From positions 85,095 to 149,094 of IMG/VR virus record IMGVR_UViG_3300001460_000004: 64,000 nt of DNA. One strand, 5' to 3'. Shown one piece after another: positions 25,586 to 35,018 of the stretch (position 1 is its first letter; every line of letters starts with the position of its first letter). Under the pieces are notes generated by a model. It had not been told where the DNA came from. It made no database searches and worked only from the letters and a program-made list of their open reading frames with translations. This DNA is from a virus. Made by a program: the position numbers and the translations under genes.

Positions 25586-26853
25586 TGGCATTGGCAGATA
25601 GCACTAAAGTTGATTTTTTATGGAAGAAGTTAGGATTTGGAGTTGCCAAAACTGCACCTCCTGCAAATAAAGAAGCATTTAACGAAAGTATACCAAGCCC
25701 ACTATTGATGCGTGGAGATAAAGTATGGCAGAGTTCTGGATCAATACCTGGTGTTAAACCAGCGGCAACATCAAGTATTGTACAAATTTATCAAGATGCA
25801 GTTGGAGGAAGTGCTACAGTAGAATGCACTGAAGATTTAACTGCACCTGATAATCAGACATGGAAAACAAACGCAACTGATTGGATACCTACTGAGTTTG
25901 GTAGTACATATCTTGTTAAAGTATATGTTGATGACTCAGGAGAAAGTACTCCACAAAGTACAGGTACACAATTGTTCCAAAGTGGTAGTGGTAACGAAGA
26001 CGGGTGGTTTTTTGATTATCAAGCTGGTGTACTTAACTTTAATGGCGAAAATATTCCAAGTCAAATTGATACTGGGGTAACAGGCAAATCAATTTACATT
26101 GTTGGTGCTAGATATGTAGGACCATTTGGTGTAGGCGGTGGGTCAAGTATTGGAAATTTAACAGTTACTGATACCACCTTTAGTACCAACAATGCTGGCA
26201 GTGATATTGTTTTTGCTACAACTAGCCAAGGAACAGTCAATATAGATAATACGACTGCATTGCAAATCTCTGTTGGAACAACTGCACAACGACCTACAAC
26301 TCCTACAACTGGTGATTTAAGATTCAACACTACAACTACCGGTGTTGAAGTATATAACGGAAGCTCCTGGACAACTGTTGGATCCAATGATAGCATTACA
26401 AGTCAAACATTTACTGGAGATAATAGTACTACTGCATTTACATTAACTGCAACTGCAACCACTGCAAGTGTAATTGTAAGTATTAATGGTACTATACAAG
26501 CACCAACAACTGCTTATGCAGTATCCGGAACAACAATTACTTTTACTGAAGCACCACTTACTACTGATGTAGTTGAAGTACGTAGTATTAGTGCTTTGAC
26601 CACAGTAACCAGTATAACAAACGGAACAGGTAATGTTGTAAGCGTTGATGCAAATGGTGTAGCTCAATTTGCTACAATACATAGTTTGCAACTACCAATT
26701 TATACAGTTACAGAAGCTAATGCTTTGTCAAATAAATCTGCCGGGCAACTAATTTATGTAAGCAACGGCAACGGCGGATCTCCTTGTCTAGCAGTATATA
26801 ACGGAAGCAACTGGCAACAAGTACGCTTTGATGGCACAATTTCAGCAGTTTAA
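25585..26853 (+). CDS. tail fibre / structural protein with modular repeats
   Basis: The 422-residue protein starts ADSTKVDFLWKKLGFGVAKT. It has a YLVKVYVDDSG region and then the modules LRFNTTTTGVEVYNG and FTGDNSTTAFTLTAT... ending FTEAPLTTDVVEVRSI, which reappear almost unchanged in the fibre at 27003. The last part (AGQLIYVSNGNGGSPCLAVYNGSNW) is another common fibre module. Coupled to the PKD fibre by a one-base overlap, it probably forms part of the same fibre or its adaptor. A weak terminator follows. Confidence 0.65.
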   Translation: MALADSTKVDFLWKKLGFGVAKTAPPANKEAFNESIPSPLLMRGDKVWQSSGSIPGVKPAATSSIVQIYQDAVGGSATVECTEDLTAPDNQTWKTNATDWIPTEFGSTYLVKVYVDDSGESTPQSTGTQLFQSGSGNEDGWFFDYQAGVLNFNGENIPSQIDTGVTGKSIYIVGARYVGPFGVGGGSSIGNLTVTDTTFSTNNAGSDIVFATTSQGTVNIDNTTALQISVGTTAQRPTTPTTGDLRFNTTTTGVEVYNGSSWTTVGSNDSITSQTFTGDNSTTAFTLTATATTASVIVSINGTIQAPTTAYAVSGTTITFTEAPLTTDVVEVRSISALTTVTSITNGTGNVVSVDANGVAQFATIHSLQLPIYTVTEANALSNKSAGQLIYVSNGNGGSPCLAVYNGSNWQQVRFDGTISAV

Positions 26854-26922
26854 ACTAAATAAAATTGTAAGAAATTTAATTTAAAATTTAATTTCCACTT
26901 TATAAAATCCCCCAAAACTTAA

Positions 26923-26953
26923 ACTCAAAAAGCTGTGCCGATTGAGTGTTTTT
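26923..26953 (+). terminator. weak terminator between fibre genes
   Basis: ACTCAA (26923-26928) and TTGAGT (26942-26947) can form a 6-bp stem with a 13-nt loop, followed by GTTTTT. The stem is short. Confidence 0.4.
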
Positions 26954-26963
26954 CTGCGGTTTC

Positions 26964-26971
26964 AATAAATA
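26964..26971 (+). promoter_or_regulatory. late promoter core AATAAATA
   Basis: AATAAATA, 31 nt before the ATG at 27003. CAGGAGAA is the ribosome binding site. Confidence 0.6.
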
Positions 26972-27002
26972 CACTGAAGTAAACATCAGGAGAATTAAAG
27001 TA

Positions 27003-30000
27003 ATGGCTGTAACTAGAATTAAGAATAACCAAATAACTGACGCTACTATTGTTGGTAGTGCTAAATTAGTAAACAACTCTGTAACGGGTGGTAAGCTAGA
27101 AAATAACATGACTTACGGTAGTAATATGACCGTATCTGGTAACCTTACTGTAAACGGAGAAGTTACCGCAATTGACACAGTTGATCTTGTAATTGAAGAT
27201 CCGCTAATGGTTCTTGCAAAAAACCAGACTGGTACTCCTGCATTGGATATTGGTTTTATTGGTAAACGTGGAACCGGTACTAACATTGCATTTGTATGGG
27301 ACGAAAGCGAAGATGAATTTGCAACTGCATTTACAAATGACGAAGTAACTAACACAACAATTACTATTAGTGCTTATGCTAGCTTCAAAGCTCTTAACAT
27401 TGCAGCAACTGACTTAGCATTAACAGGTAACGTTACATCTGCCCTTAACGCTTCTAGTTCAATTGAAGCAGGCACATCTATAACATCAAACACTACAATT
27501 ACCGCAGTAGGTAATATTACTGGTGGTAATTTAAATACTGGAGCACAAGTTGTTGCAACTGGTAATATTACTGGTGGTAATTTAATTACCAGTGCATTAG
27601 TAAGTGCAGCAACTGTAACAGCATCAGGTACTATAACAGGTGGTACTATAACTGATGGTGTGGCCACTCTTACTGCTGGAGACATTACTGGAATTGACGA
27701 TATTACAGGTAACGCAGCAAGTACACTCAACATGGGAACTATTACAGATGGAACGTTGAGTATTAATGGTGGTAGTATTACTAGTGGTGTTGCAGCTACG
27801 TTTAGTGGTGCAGTACAAGGTGGTACATTAACAGATGGAACATTGAGTATTGCTAGTGGTACTCTTACTAGTGGTGTTGCAGCTACGTTTAGTGGTCAAA
27901 TACAAGGTGGTACATTAGTATCAGATGCTGGAATTACTGCCACAACAACAATTGGCGCAACTGGCAACATTACTGGAGGTAATTTAATTACAGGTGGTAA
28001 AGTTGTAGCGACAGGTGACGTTGCTGGTGGAAGTATTACAAGTGCAACTTTCCAAGGCGTAAGCCCAACCATTAGTTCAACTGATACAAATGGCGACATC
28101 ACAATTGATCCAAACGGCTCAGGTACTGTTGATGTTGCAAGTTCACGTATTACAGGTGTTAGTACGCCAAGTGGAGACACTGATGCTGCAAACAAAGCAT
28201 ACGTTGACAGTGTTGCAGAAGGACTTGACATCAAAGAATCATGTGTTGTTGCTACTACTACTGTATTACCTGCAGTAACATATGCCAACGGTGCTTCGGG
28301 TGTTGGTGCTACATTAACAGCTGACGCTTCTGGTGCAATAGCCGCAATTGACGGTGTAACACTAACAGCAACTCAAAGAGTACTAGTTAAAAACCAAGTT
28401 GCTGAATTACAAAACGGTATCTACGTTGTAACAACAGTTGGTGACGGTGGTAGTGCTTTCGTACTAACACGAGCAGGCGACATGGACGGTTCACCAGCTA
28501 GTGAAATACCAGGTGCGTTTACTTTTATTGAACAAGGTACTACTAACGAAGATTCTGGTTTTGTTTGTACAACCAACGCTCCAGTAACAATGGGTACAAC
28601 TGCAATTACTTGGAGTCAGTTCTCAGGTGCTGGTCAAATTACAGCAGGTGATGGTCTAAGTAAAACTGGTGACGTATTGAGTGTTAATGTTGATGATAGC
28701 ACACTTGAAATCAATGCTGATACACTACGTATTAAAGCAAGTGCACCACTTACAACTCCTAACATTGGAGCAGCAACAGGCACAAGTCTAGTTGCAACTG
28801 GTAATGTTGATGCTAACAACCTGAATGCAACTTTAGTAGTAAGTGGTGCTACAATAACTGATGGTGTGGCCACTCTTACTGCTGGAGACATTACTGGTAT
28901 TGATGATATTACAGGTAATGCAGCAAGTACGCTTAATATGGGAACCATTACGGACGGAACATTGAGTATTAATAGTGGTACTATTGGCTCAGGTGTTGGA
29001 GCTACTTTTAGTGGTACAGTACAAGGTGGTACATTAACTGATGGTACGTTGAGTATTAATAGTGGTAGTATTACTAGTGGTGTTGCAGCTACTTTTAGTG
29101 GTACAGTACAAGGTGGTACATTAACAGACGGCACAGCAACTATCACTGGTGGTGCTATTGCAAGTGCTACAACAATTGGTGCAAGTGGTAATATTACTGG
29201 TGGTAATTTAATTACCGGAGCACAAGTTGTTGCAACTGGTAATGTTACTGGTGGTGGATTTACTACTGCCGGAGACAGTACACTAGGTAACTGGGTGTTT
29301 AGTGGCGCTGACGTAACTCGAAGTGCAGCTGGAGAACTCACAGTTAATGATGCTGGTATTGATGTTGACTTCCGTGTTGAAGGTGACACTGATGCAGCAT
29401 TGTTTATTACTAATGCGGGTGATGATGTTGTTAACATTGGTACTGCAACAAGTACAGCAGGTGCCAAACTTAAAGTTGGTACAACAGACTCTATTATGAT
29501 TCCAGTTGGTACAACAGGTGAAAGACCAGGTAGTGCTGCAACAGGTATGATTCGTTTCAATACTACACTTGATAACTTAGAATTTTACGATTCGTCTGCA
29601 TGGACAACTGCTGGTACATCATTTACTGTTATTACTGCTAATACTCAAAGTGGTGACGGTAGTACAACAGCATTTACATTGCCTGAAACAGGTACAACTG
29701 CTGGTACAATTGTAAGTATAAACGGTGTTGTACAAATTCCAACTACTGCATATGCTGTATCAGGAACAACATTAACATTTACAGAAGCACCAGAAGCAAC
29801 TGACGTAATTGACTTTAGACAGTTGGCAACAACTACAGAAGTTGTTGGTATTGCTAATGGAACTTCAGATGTTACGATTGCATCGGCAGGTGGAGCTATA
29901 GCTGCATCAGTTGCTGGCGCTGTTGTGACTAATACAGCAGCTGGTGCTTTTGAAATAAAAGCACAAGGCGAGCTTAGACTTGCAGATACTGACAGTTCAA

Positions 30001-30863
30001 ACTATGTTGCTTTAAAAGCACCTGGTACAGTAGCCTCAGACATATCATTTACAATTCCAGGTACTGATGGTACAAGTGGACAAGCACTTGTTACTGACGG
30101 ATCAGGAACACTAAGTTTTGGCGCAGCTGGAGCTACTATTACAAGTGATACAGCGACCAACGCAGAGAGATTAATTTATGTTGGTTCGTTAACATCAGGT
30201 GCTTTAACCGCAGTTACACAGGACAGTGGCTTTACTTACAATCCAAGCAATGGCACAATTACAGCCACAGCATTTAGTGGAGCTGTATCTGGTGACCAAT
30301 CAGGTATAGTTGGTACTGGTGCACTTGATTCAGGTAGTATTACTGCTAACTTTGGTTCAATTGCTGTTGGAACTAGCACTGTAACAGCAGGTTCGTTCTT
30401 AGCTGGTGCAGCCGATGGAGTTGGTAATATTGGTGCTGTAGGCGCAACGTTTAACACTGTACATGCTAAATCAACATCAGCACAGTACGCTGACTTAGCA
30501 GAGAACTACTCAGCTGATGCAGATTCTACACCAGGTACTGTTGTTATGTTTGGTGGAGATCACGAAGTAACAGAATGCGGTGATGATCACTGTGCAAAAG
30601 TTGCTGGTGTTGTGAGCACAAATGCAGCATACGTAATGAACTCTGCACACGAAGCAGAGCATGTTGTAACAGTAGCACTTACAGGTCGTGTACCAACAAG
30701 AGTTGTTGGTACAGTTGCTAAAGGTGATATGATGGTATCAGCTGGTAACGGTTGTGCTAGAGCCGAAGCTAACCCAGCAATGGGAACAGTAATAGGTAAA
30801 GCTCTAGAAGCACACGAAGGCGATGCTGAAGGTGTTATTGAAGTTGTTGTAGGGCGTATGTAA
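27003..30863 (+). CDS. large tail fibre with trimmed-repeat shaft and shared C-terminal domain
   Basis: I choose ATG 27003 because CAGGAGAATTAAAG precedes it; the frame also runs 19 codons further upstream without such a site. Of 1286 residues, about 1-100 are an N-terminal adaptor, about 130-390 and 620-760 are degenerate GNITGGNLITG / TDGTLSINSGSI beta-helix repeats, and about 400-540 is an AYVDSVAEGLDIKESC module. Then come RFNT and TEAP modules, and 1150-1286 is a C-terminal domain shared with the fibres at 31656 and 32548. It is probably a trimeric fibre; the C-terminal domain may be a chaperone or tip. A terminator follows. Confidence 0.8.
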   Translation: MAVTRIKNNQITDATIVGSAKLVNNSVTGGKLENNMTYGSNMTVSGNLTVNGEVTAIDTVDLVIEDPLMVLAKNQTGTPALDIGFIGKRGTGTNIAFVWDESEDEFATAFTNDEVTNTTITISAYASFKALNIAATDLALTGNVTSALNASSSIEAGTSITSNTTITAVGNITGGNLNTGAQVVATGNITGGNLITSALVSAATVTASGTITGGTITDGVATLTAGDITGIDDITGNAASTLNMGTITDGTLSINGGSITSGVAATFSGAVQGGTLTDGTLSIASGTLTSGVAATFSGQIQGGTLVSDAGITATTTIGATGNITGGNLITGGKVVATGDVAGGSITSATFQGVSPTISSTDTNGDITIDPNGSGTVDVASSRITGVSTPSGDTDAANKAYVDSVAEGLDIKESCVVATTTVLPAVTYANGASGVGATLTADASGAIAAIDGVTLTATQRVLVKNQVAELQNGIYVVTTVGDGGSAFVLTRAGDMDGSPASEIPGAFTFIEQGTTNEDSGFVCTTNAPVTMGTTAITWSQFSGAGQITAGDGLSKTGDVLSVNVDDSTLEINADTLRIKASAPLTTPNIGAATGTSLVATGNVDANNLNATLVVSGATITDGVATLTAGDITGIDDITGNAASTLNMGTITDGTLSINSGTIGSGVGATFSGTVQGGTLTDGTLSINSGSITSGVAATFSGTVQGGTLTDGTATITGGAIASATTIGASGNITGGNLITGAQVVATGNVTGGGFTTAGDSTLGNWVFSGADVTRSAAGELTVNDAGIDVDFRVEGDTDAALFITNAGDDVVNIGTATSTAGAKLKVGTTDSIMIPVGTTGERPGSAATGMIRFNTTLDNLEFYDSSAWTTAGTSFTVITANTQSGDGSTTAFTLPETGTTAGTIVSINGVVQIPTTAYAVSGTTLTFTEAPEATDVIDFRQLATTTEVVGIANGTSDVTIASAGGAIAASVAGAVVTNTAAGAFEIKAQGELRLADTDSSNYVALKAPGTVASDISFTIPGTDGTSGQALVTDGSGTLSFGAAGATITSDTATNAERLIYVGSLTSGALTAVTQDSGFTYNPSNGTITATAFSGAVSGDQSGIVGTGALDSGSITANFGSIAVGTSTVTAGSFLAGAADGVGNIGAVGATFNTVHAKSTSAQYADLAENYSADADSTPGTVVMFGGDHEVTECGDDHCAKVAGVVSTNAAYVMNSAHEAEHVVTVALTGRVPTRVVGTVAKGDMMVSAGNGCARAEANPAMGTVIGKALEAHEGDAEGVIEVVVGRM
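27505..29245 (+). repeat. internal DNA repeats of the fibre shaft
   Basis: Long near-identical blocks recur in the fibre gene. A block starting ACTGATGGTGTGGCCACTCT occurs near 27650 and near 28858. GGTAATATTACTGGTGGTAA recurs near 27511, 27560 and 29190, and again at about 33063 in another fibre gene (one base differs). They encode beta-helix rungs and are potential sites for recombination that lengthens or shortens the shaft. Confidence 0.85.
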
Positions 30864-30886
30864 TTACAGCAATATAAAAATTAAAG

Positions 30887-30916
30887 TAGGGTCACATTAT
30901 GTGGCCCTATTTTTTT
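30887..30916 (+). terminator. rho-independent terminator after the large fibre
   Basis: TAGGGTCACA and TGTGGCCCTA form a 10-bp stem (one G-U) closed by TTA, followed by seven T. Confidence 0.9.
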
Positions 30917-30917
30917 G

Positions 30918-30925
30918 GATAAATA
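30918..30925 (+). promoter_or_regulatory. late promoter core GATAAATA
   Basis: GATAAATA begins 2 nt after the terminator T run and 33 nt before the ATG at 30951, resetting transcription between two fibre genes. Confidence 0.6.
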
Positions 30926-30950
30926 TAAAGAACAATACTGGTGGAGCAAT

Positions 30951-31631
30951 ATGGGCCTAACACGAATAAAAGCTAAACAAATTAGCAATATTGATTACAA
31001 ACAAAGTTGTCGAGTAATAACTGCGTCAAATATAACGTTATCCGGGGGAGCACCTACTCTAGTAGACGGGGTAACCTTAGTAAGATTTGATCGTGTTTTA
31101 GTAAACGGACAAACAACTGGTAGTGAAAATGGAATTTACAAAGTACTTACATTAGGAACCGGTAGTAACGGAACATGGGTACGTACTAGTGATGCTAATG
31201 AAAATGGAGAAATACAAGCTGGATTAGTTGTTATGATCTCAGAAGGAACTTTGTATGCAGACACACAATGGAAATTAACAACAAACGGTATAATTGTTGT
31301 TGGCACAACTGCATTAACATTTGAAAAAAATTATAGTCATAGTTTTGGAACTGTAATTGGTGGTGGTACTAATGTTGTTGCTGATAGTGTAGCCGATACT
31401 ATAGAAATTGTTGGTGGGACTAATGTTACAGTGACAGCCGATAATAGTGCTAAAACTGTAACAATAACTTCAGCAGCTGGAGCACTTTTAACTCAACCTG
31501 ACTCCTATGATACTGATATTACAGTTGATAGTAGTAGTGCAAGTTTTTTGTTTGATAGTGCAACAATTGGAGATTCAGGAAGCATAACTATACCCGATTC
31601 CAGTACACTGAAGGTCGCAACTTTAAGCTAA
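30951..31631 (+). CDS. short tail-fibre paralogue
   Basis: I use ATG 30951, with TGGTGGAGCAAT upstream; an in-frame ATG 12 codons earlier overlaps the promoter. The 226-residue protein carries the KQSCRVITASNITLSGG...GVTLVRFDRVLVNGQ...GIYKV module that also forms the middle of the fibre at 27003 (DIKESCVVATTTVLP...RVLVKNQ...GIYVV). A beta-rich NVTVTADNSAKTVTITS region and IPDSSTLKV end follow. It is evidently a fibre module copied out as a separate protein. It may decorate or cap the main fibre. Confidence 0.65.
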   Translation: MGLTRIKAKQISNIDYKQSCRVITASNITLSGGAPTLVDGVTLVRFDRVLVNGQTTGSENGIYKVLTLGTGSNGTWVRTSDANENGEIQAGLVVMISEGTLYADTQWKLTTNGIIVVGTTALTFEKNYSHSFGTVIGGGTNVVADSVADTIEIVGGTNVTVTADNSAKTVTITSAAGALLTQPDSYDTDITVDSSSASFLFDSATIGDSGSITIPDSSTLKVATLS

Positions 31632-31655
31632 ATACGATAAGCAAAAGGACAGAAT

Positions 31656-32546
31656 ATGGCAATTACATTAGACGGCACTACGGGTATTGTTGCATCAGGA
31701 AACATCCAAGGTGCAATCTTTAAAGGTGATGGCAGTTTATTAACTGGTATTGATGCAACTGCAATTCAAAACGGTACAACGAGCGTAGCTACTGCGGCAA
31801 ATGCTGATATCACACTAACACGTGGTGGAACGTTAATTGCTACAATAACAGCTGATACGATATCACCTGGGGCAGATAATACACAAGACTTAGGTACTAC
31901 TTCATTAAAATGGGCTGAAGTACATGCTACTACTTATTATGGTAGTGGATCGCAGTTAACTGGGATTGATGCAACTGCTATAACCAGCGGCACAAGTGAC
32001 ATGACTGTTATTTCCTCAGGTGGAAATATTATGGGAAATATTGGTGGTGCAACTGTAATTGAAATTCATTCTGGTGGAATAAACAACAAACTTAGTAATG
32101 GTACTGGTAATCTTGGTGAAACTGGTAGTGCATTTAATACTGTGCATGCTAAAGCCACTAGTGCTCAATACGCTGACCTTGCAGAAAAATATACAGCAGA
32201 TAAAACATACCCAACAGGAACAGTAGTTGTGTTTGGTGGAGACGAAGAAGTTACAGCCTGTGATTTTGATGACGATCATAGAGTAGCTGGAGTAATTAGC
32301 GACAAACCAAGTTATTTAATGAACGCTGATTTAAAATCAGAACATGTTGCAACAGTAGCCCTAGTAGGAAGAGTGCCAGTTAAGGTTATTGGCCCTGAAA
32401 TTTCAAAAGGTGATATTTTAGTTACTGGCGCCGACGGACATGCGAGAGTAAATAACAATGCATCTGCAGGTAGAGTATTAGGTAAGTCATTAGAAAACTT
32501 TAGTGGCAGAACTGGTACAGTAGAAGCAGTAATTGGAGTAAGATAA
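31656..32546 (+). CDS. tail fibre with shared C-terminal domain
   Basis: The 296-residue protein starts MAITLDGTTGIVASGNIQGA, a typical marine phage fibre N-terminus, with two GDGSLLTGIDATAI-type rungs. From residue 160 it carries the conserved C-terminal domain (FNTVHAKATSAQYADLAEKY ... VATVALVGRVPVKV ... GRVLGKSLENF). AAAAGGACAG precedes the ATG. It is separated by 1 nt from the next fibre gene, so the two are co-expressed. The three proteins with the same end domain are probably alternative or stacked receptor-binding parts. Confidence 0.7.
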   Translation: MAITLDGTTGIVASGNIQGAIFKGDGSLLTGIDATAIQNGTTSVATAANADITLTRGGTLIATITADTISPGADNTQDLGTTSLKWAEVHATTYYGSGSQLTGIDATAITSGTSDMTVISSGGNIMGNIGGATVIEIHSGGINNKLSNGTGNLGETGSAFNTVHAKATSAQYADLAEKYTADKTYPTGTVVVFGGDEEVTACDFDDDHRVAGVISDKPSYLMNADLKSEHVATVALVGRVPVKVIGPEISKGDILVTGADGHARVNNNASAGRVLGKSLENFSGRTGTVEAVIGVR

Positions 32547-32547
32547 T

Positions 32548-33897
32548 ATGGCTACACAGGTCCAATATAGACGAGGCACCGGCACTGAAAATAATGCATT
32601 TACAGGTGCTGTTGGTGAAATAACAGTTGATACAACTGCTAAAACTTTACGCATACATGATGGATCTACTGCTGGCGGAAGTAATATAGCAACATCACAA
32701 TTTGTAACTGATAGTATAACTAGTGGTAGTGCTATTATTGCTAATGGTACAAGTAATGTAGCAGTGTTAACCAGCAATGGAAATGTTACTAGTTTTGTTA
32801 ATGGTACTTTGATATTAACTACTAGCTCAACAGGATTAGCAAGCTCAACAGGATTAACAGCAACAGGTACTGTAACAGGAGCCACATTAACTGATGGAAC
32901 TGCAAGTTTATCTAGTGGTTCGTTAACAGGTCTTGTTAACATAACAGGTAGTGGCACAGCAACACTTGGCACATTAACCGATGGTACTGCTAGCATTACA
33001 AGTGGAGCCATTACAGGCGCAACGTCAGGATCATTTAGCACAACATTAACAGCAACTGGAAACATTACTGGTGGTAATTTAATTACTGGAGCACAAGTTG
33101 TTGCGACTGGAAATATTACATCATCTGGAAATATTGCTGGTGCATTTTTATTAGGTAACGGAAGTGCTATTACTGGGTTACCAGCGGGATACAGTAATAG
33201 TGATGTTCAAGCATTTTTGCCAACCTACACTGGTAATTTAGCTAGCATGACTGGTAACATTATTACAACAGGTAATATTACCGGTGCTAATTATACAGGT
33301 AACGTTATAACTCCAGTTCAAGGCGGTATTACTGGAGTTGGTGCACTTGATTCAGGTAGTATTACTGCTAACTTTGGTGCAATTGATATTGGTATTAGTA
33401 ATTTAACAGTGGGTAATATAGTATGCGGCGCAGCAAATGCTCTTGGTAACATTGGTAGTTCAACTACTCAATTTAATACTGTTCATGCGTTGGCAACATC
33501 TGCACAATACGCTGACGTTGCTGAGTACTATATTGCAGATGAGAATTATGATGTAGGTACTGTACTTGTATTTGGTGGAGAACACGAAGTTACAACAACA
33601 ACTATACAGTCAGATTCACGTTCTGCTGGAGTAGTAAGTGAAAGTCCTGCATTTCTCATGAATAGCGGTGAACAAAGTGATACTAGAGTAGCATTAGCAT
33701 TATTAGGAAGAGTGTCTTGTAAAGTTTTAGGTAAAATTAATAAAGGTGACAGGCTTGTGTGTAGTGCAACACCAGGAGTTGCAATAGCATATAATATTGA
33801 CACATATACACCTGGTTGTATTATTGGTAAAGCACTTGAAAGCTATGATGATTTTGAACAGATTGGCTTAATTGAAATTGTAGTAGGTAAAGTATAA
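32548..33897 (+). CDS. tail fibre with Mtd_N-like start and shared C-terminal domain
   Basis: The 449-residue protein begins ATQVQYRRGTGTENNAFTGA, then GEITVDTTAKTLRIHDGST, which matches the small head domain found at the start of many fibre and major-tropism-determinant-like proteins. The shaft repeats GNITGGNLITGAQVVATGN, also seen in the fibre at 27003, and includes GVGALDSGSITANFG, encoded by DNA nearly identical to 30317-30356. Residues 309-449 are the shared C-terminal domain (FNTVHALATSAQYADVAEYY onward). It is very likely a receptor-binding or long-fibre component. Confidence 0.75.
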   Translation: MATQVQYRRGTGTENNAFTGAVGEITVDTTAKTLRIHDGSTAGGSNIATSQFVTDSITSGSAIIANGTSNVAVLTSNGNVTSFVNGTLILTTSSTGLASSTGLTATGTVTGATLTDGTASLSSGSLTGLVNITGSGTATLGTLTDGTASITSGAITGATSGSFSTTLTATGNITGGNLITGAQVVATGNITSSGNIAGAFLLGNGSAITGLPAGYSNSDVQAFLPTYTGNLASMTGNIITTGNITGANYTGNVITPVQGGITGVGALDSGSITANFGAIDIGISNLTVGNIVCGAANALGNIGSSTTQFNTVHALATSAQYADVAEYYIADENYDVGTVLVFGGEHEVTTTTIQSDSRSAGVVSESPAFLMNSGEQSDTRVALALLGRVSCKVLGKINKGDRLVCSATPGVAIAYNIDTYTPGCIIGKALESYDDFEQIGLIEIVVGKV

Positions 33898-33900
33898 AAT

Positions 33901-34575
33901 ATGTCTATAGGATCTTTTCGTAGAGATTACGACGGTGAGTACGTGGTTACACGTACTACTTTTAGAGACGGCAAAAAAATACAAGAAAGAGAATGGATAC
34001 CCAATCCTATTCAAAATCAACACATTAGTGGTAGAGCTGCAATAATTGGTAGTAATCTTGATACAAAAAAACTTCCTTTTTATTTGTTTGAATCACATGT
34101 AGGCGGACTTTTTGGCAGCCAAAGATTACAGTTATACGGTACCGGCGGTATTTGGAAAGAATGTACCACCAATTTTTATTACGACAACGATTCTGCAACT
34201 TTAAACGAAATGATTGAAACTGGATACAGCGACCATACTATTATATATGCAAATACCAAAAACTTACTGTTGCACCCTGGTAAATTATATAATGTTCCGT
34301 ATTCTCCATTCTTAGATCATATTACAACTATGATATTTTTAGCAAGTTTTGATGGACACAAAGAAATATTTTTAATAGGGTGTCAAAAAGACGACAATCA
34401 ATCTGTAAACTGGGTTAACCAATTTAATAAAATTATGCAAAACTATCTTGGAACTACTTTTAATTATGTAGGATATCCAGGGAGTGTTGAACCAAGTTGG
34501 AAAATGAATCCCAACTTTAATATGATGTCACATGATGAGTTTATTAGCCATTGTGATATTGGTATGATGAGTTAG
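33901..34575 (+). CDS. putative LIG-motif protein (paralogue of 20211 gene)
   Basis: The 224-residue protein starts with a short basic segment that may be a fibre-like linker (SIGSFRRDYDGEYVVTRT), then RAAIIGSNLDTKKLPFYLFE, and later KEIFLIGCQKDD and VNWVNQFNKIMQ. The I-F-L-I-G and N-W-V-x-Q motifs are shared with the gene at 20211, suggesting the same fold, perhaps glycosyl- or nucleotide-sugar related. It closes the plus-strand fibre cluster and overlaps the convergent NUDIX gene by 4 nt. Function is unproven. Confidence 0.5.
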   Translation: MSIGSFRRDYDGEYVVTRTTFRDGKKIQEREWIPNPIQNQHISGRAAIIGSNLDTKKLPFYLFESHVGGLFGSQRLQLYGTGGIWKECTTNFYYDNDSATLNEMIETGYSDHTIIYANTKNLLLHPGKLYNVPYSPFLDHITTMIFLASFDGHKEIFLIGCQKDDNQSVNWVNQFNKIMQNYLGTTFNYVGYPGSVEPSWKMNPNFNMMSHDEFISHCDIGMMS

Positions 34576-35018
34576 TCTTTACGATATTGAGAAAATCCAT
34601 CAGTAATAATAGTAATCTTATCTTTAATAGTATCAAAATTAATAGTATTCCAAAGTCCAGGATGTAATGGTTTTGGAACAATATTATTATCCACCCAAGC
34701 ATATCCAATATGCTCGTTATTTAATGTTGGCAACCATTCTTTTTCAACACAGCATATGAATGTATGATAACAAAAAACATCATCTTTTGTTGTAAATTTC
34801 TCAATGGGTATTAAGTTTATGTAATCTGGCATTCCACCAAGTTCTTCAGTACACTCTCGTTCAATGGCAGCAAGTAAACTTTCACCTGCTTCAATTTTAC
34901 CACCTGGGAGACCCCAGGTTTGTTTGTACTTTTTATCGGCTCTCATTAAGTATAAATGACGGCTAGTTGTAACACAATAAAATAAAACACCAACAGCGTT
35001 CACAGCACCAAGCTCCAA
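34572..35018 (-). CDS. NUDIX hydrolase
   Basis: The 148-residue protein has a complete NUDIX box at residues 40-62 (G-x5-E-x7-R-E-x2-E-E-x-G), following a QTWGLPGG turn typical of MutT-like and ADP-ribose-type pyrophosphatases. It would hydrolyse a nucleoside diphosphate linked to X, with Mg2+ bound by the box glutamates. It is the last gene of the gp14-gp15 minus-strand unit and overlaps the end of gp15 by 19 nt. Relatives in T4-like phages may clean up modified nucleotides or regulate NAD and RNA-cap metabolites. Substrate not predictable. Confidence 0.85.
   Translation of the reverse strand: MELGAVNAVGVLFYCVTTSRHLYLMRADKKYKQTWGLPGGKIEAGESLLAAIERECTEELGGMPDYINLIPIEKFTTKDDVFCYHTFICCVEKEWLPTLNNEHIGYAWVDNNIVPKPLHPGLWNTINFDTIKDKITIITDGFSQYRKD

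Noticed and set aside
26946-27002. Upstream start for the large fibre
   Set aside because: The frame is open 19 codons earlier, but those codons cover the late promoter core and terminator; ATG 27003 has a good ribosome binding site.
28634-29560. 308-codon ORF antisense to the large fibre gene
   Set aside because: It mirrors the repetitive ACT/GGT/GCA codon pattern of the fibre on the other strand, has no ribosome binding site and is low-complexity (Val/Pro/Ala). It is a by-product of fibre composition.
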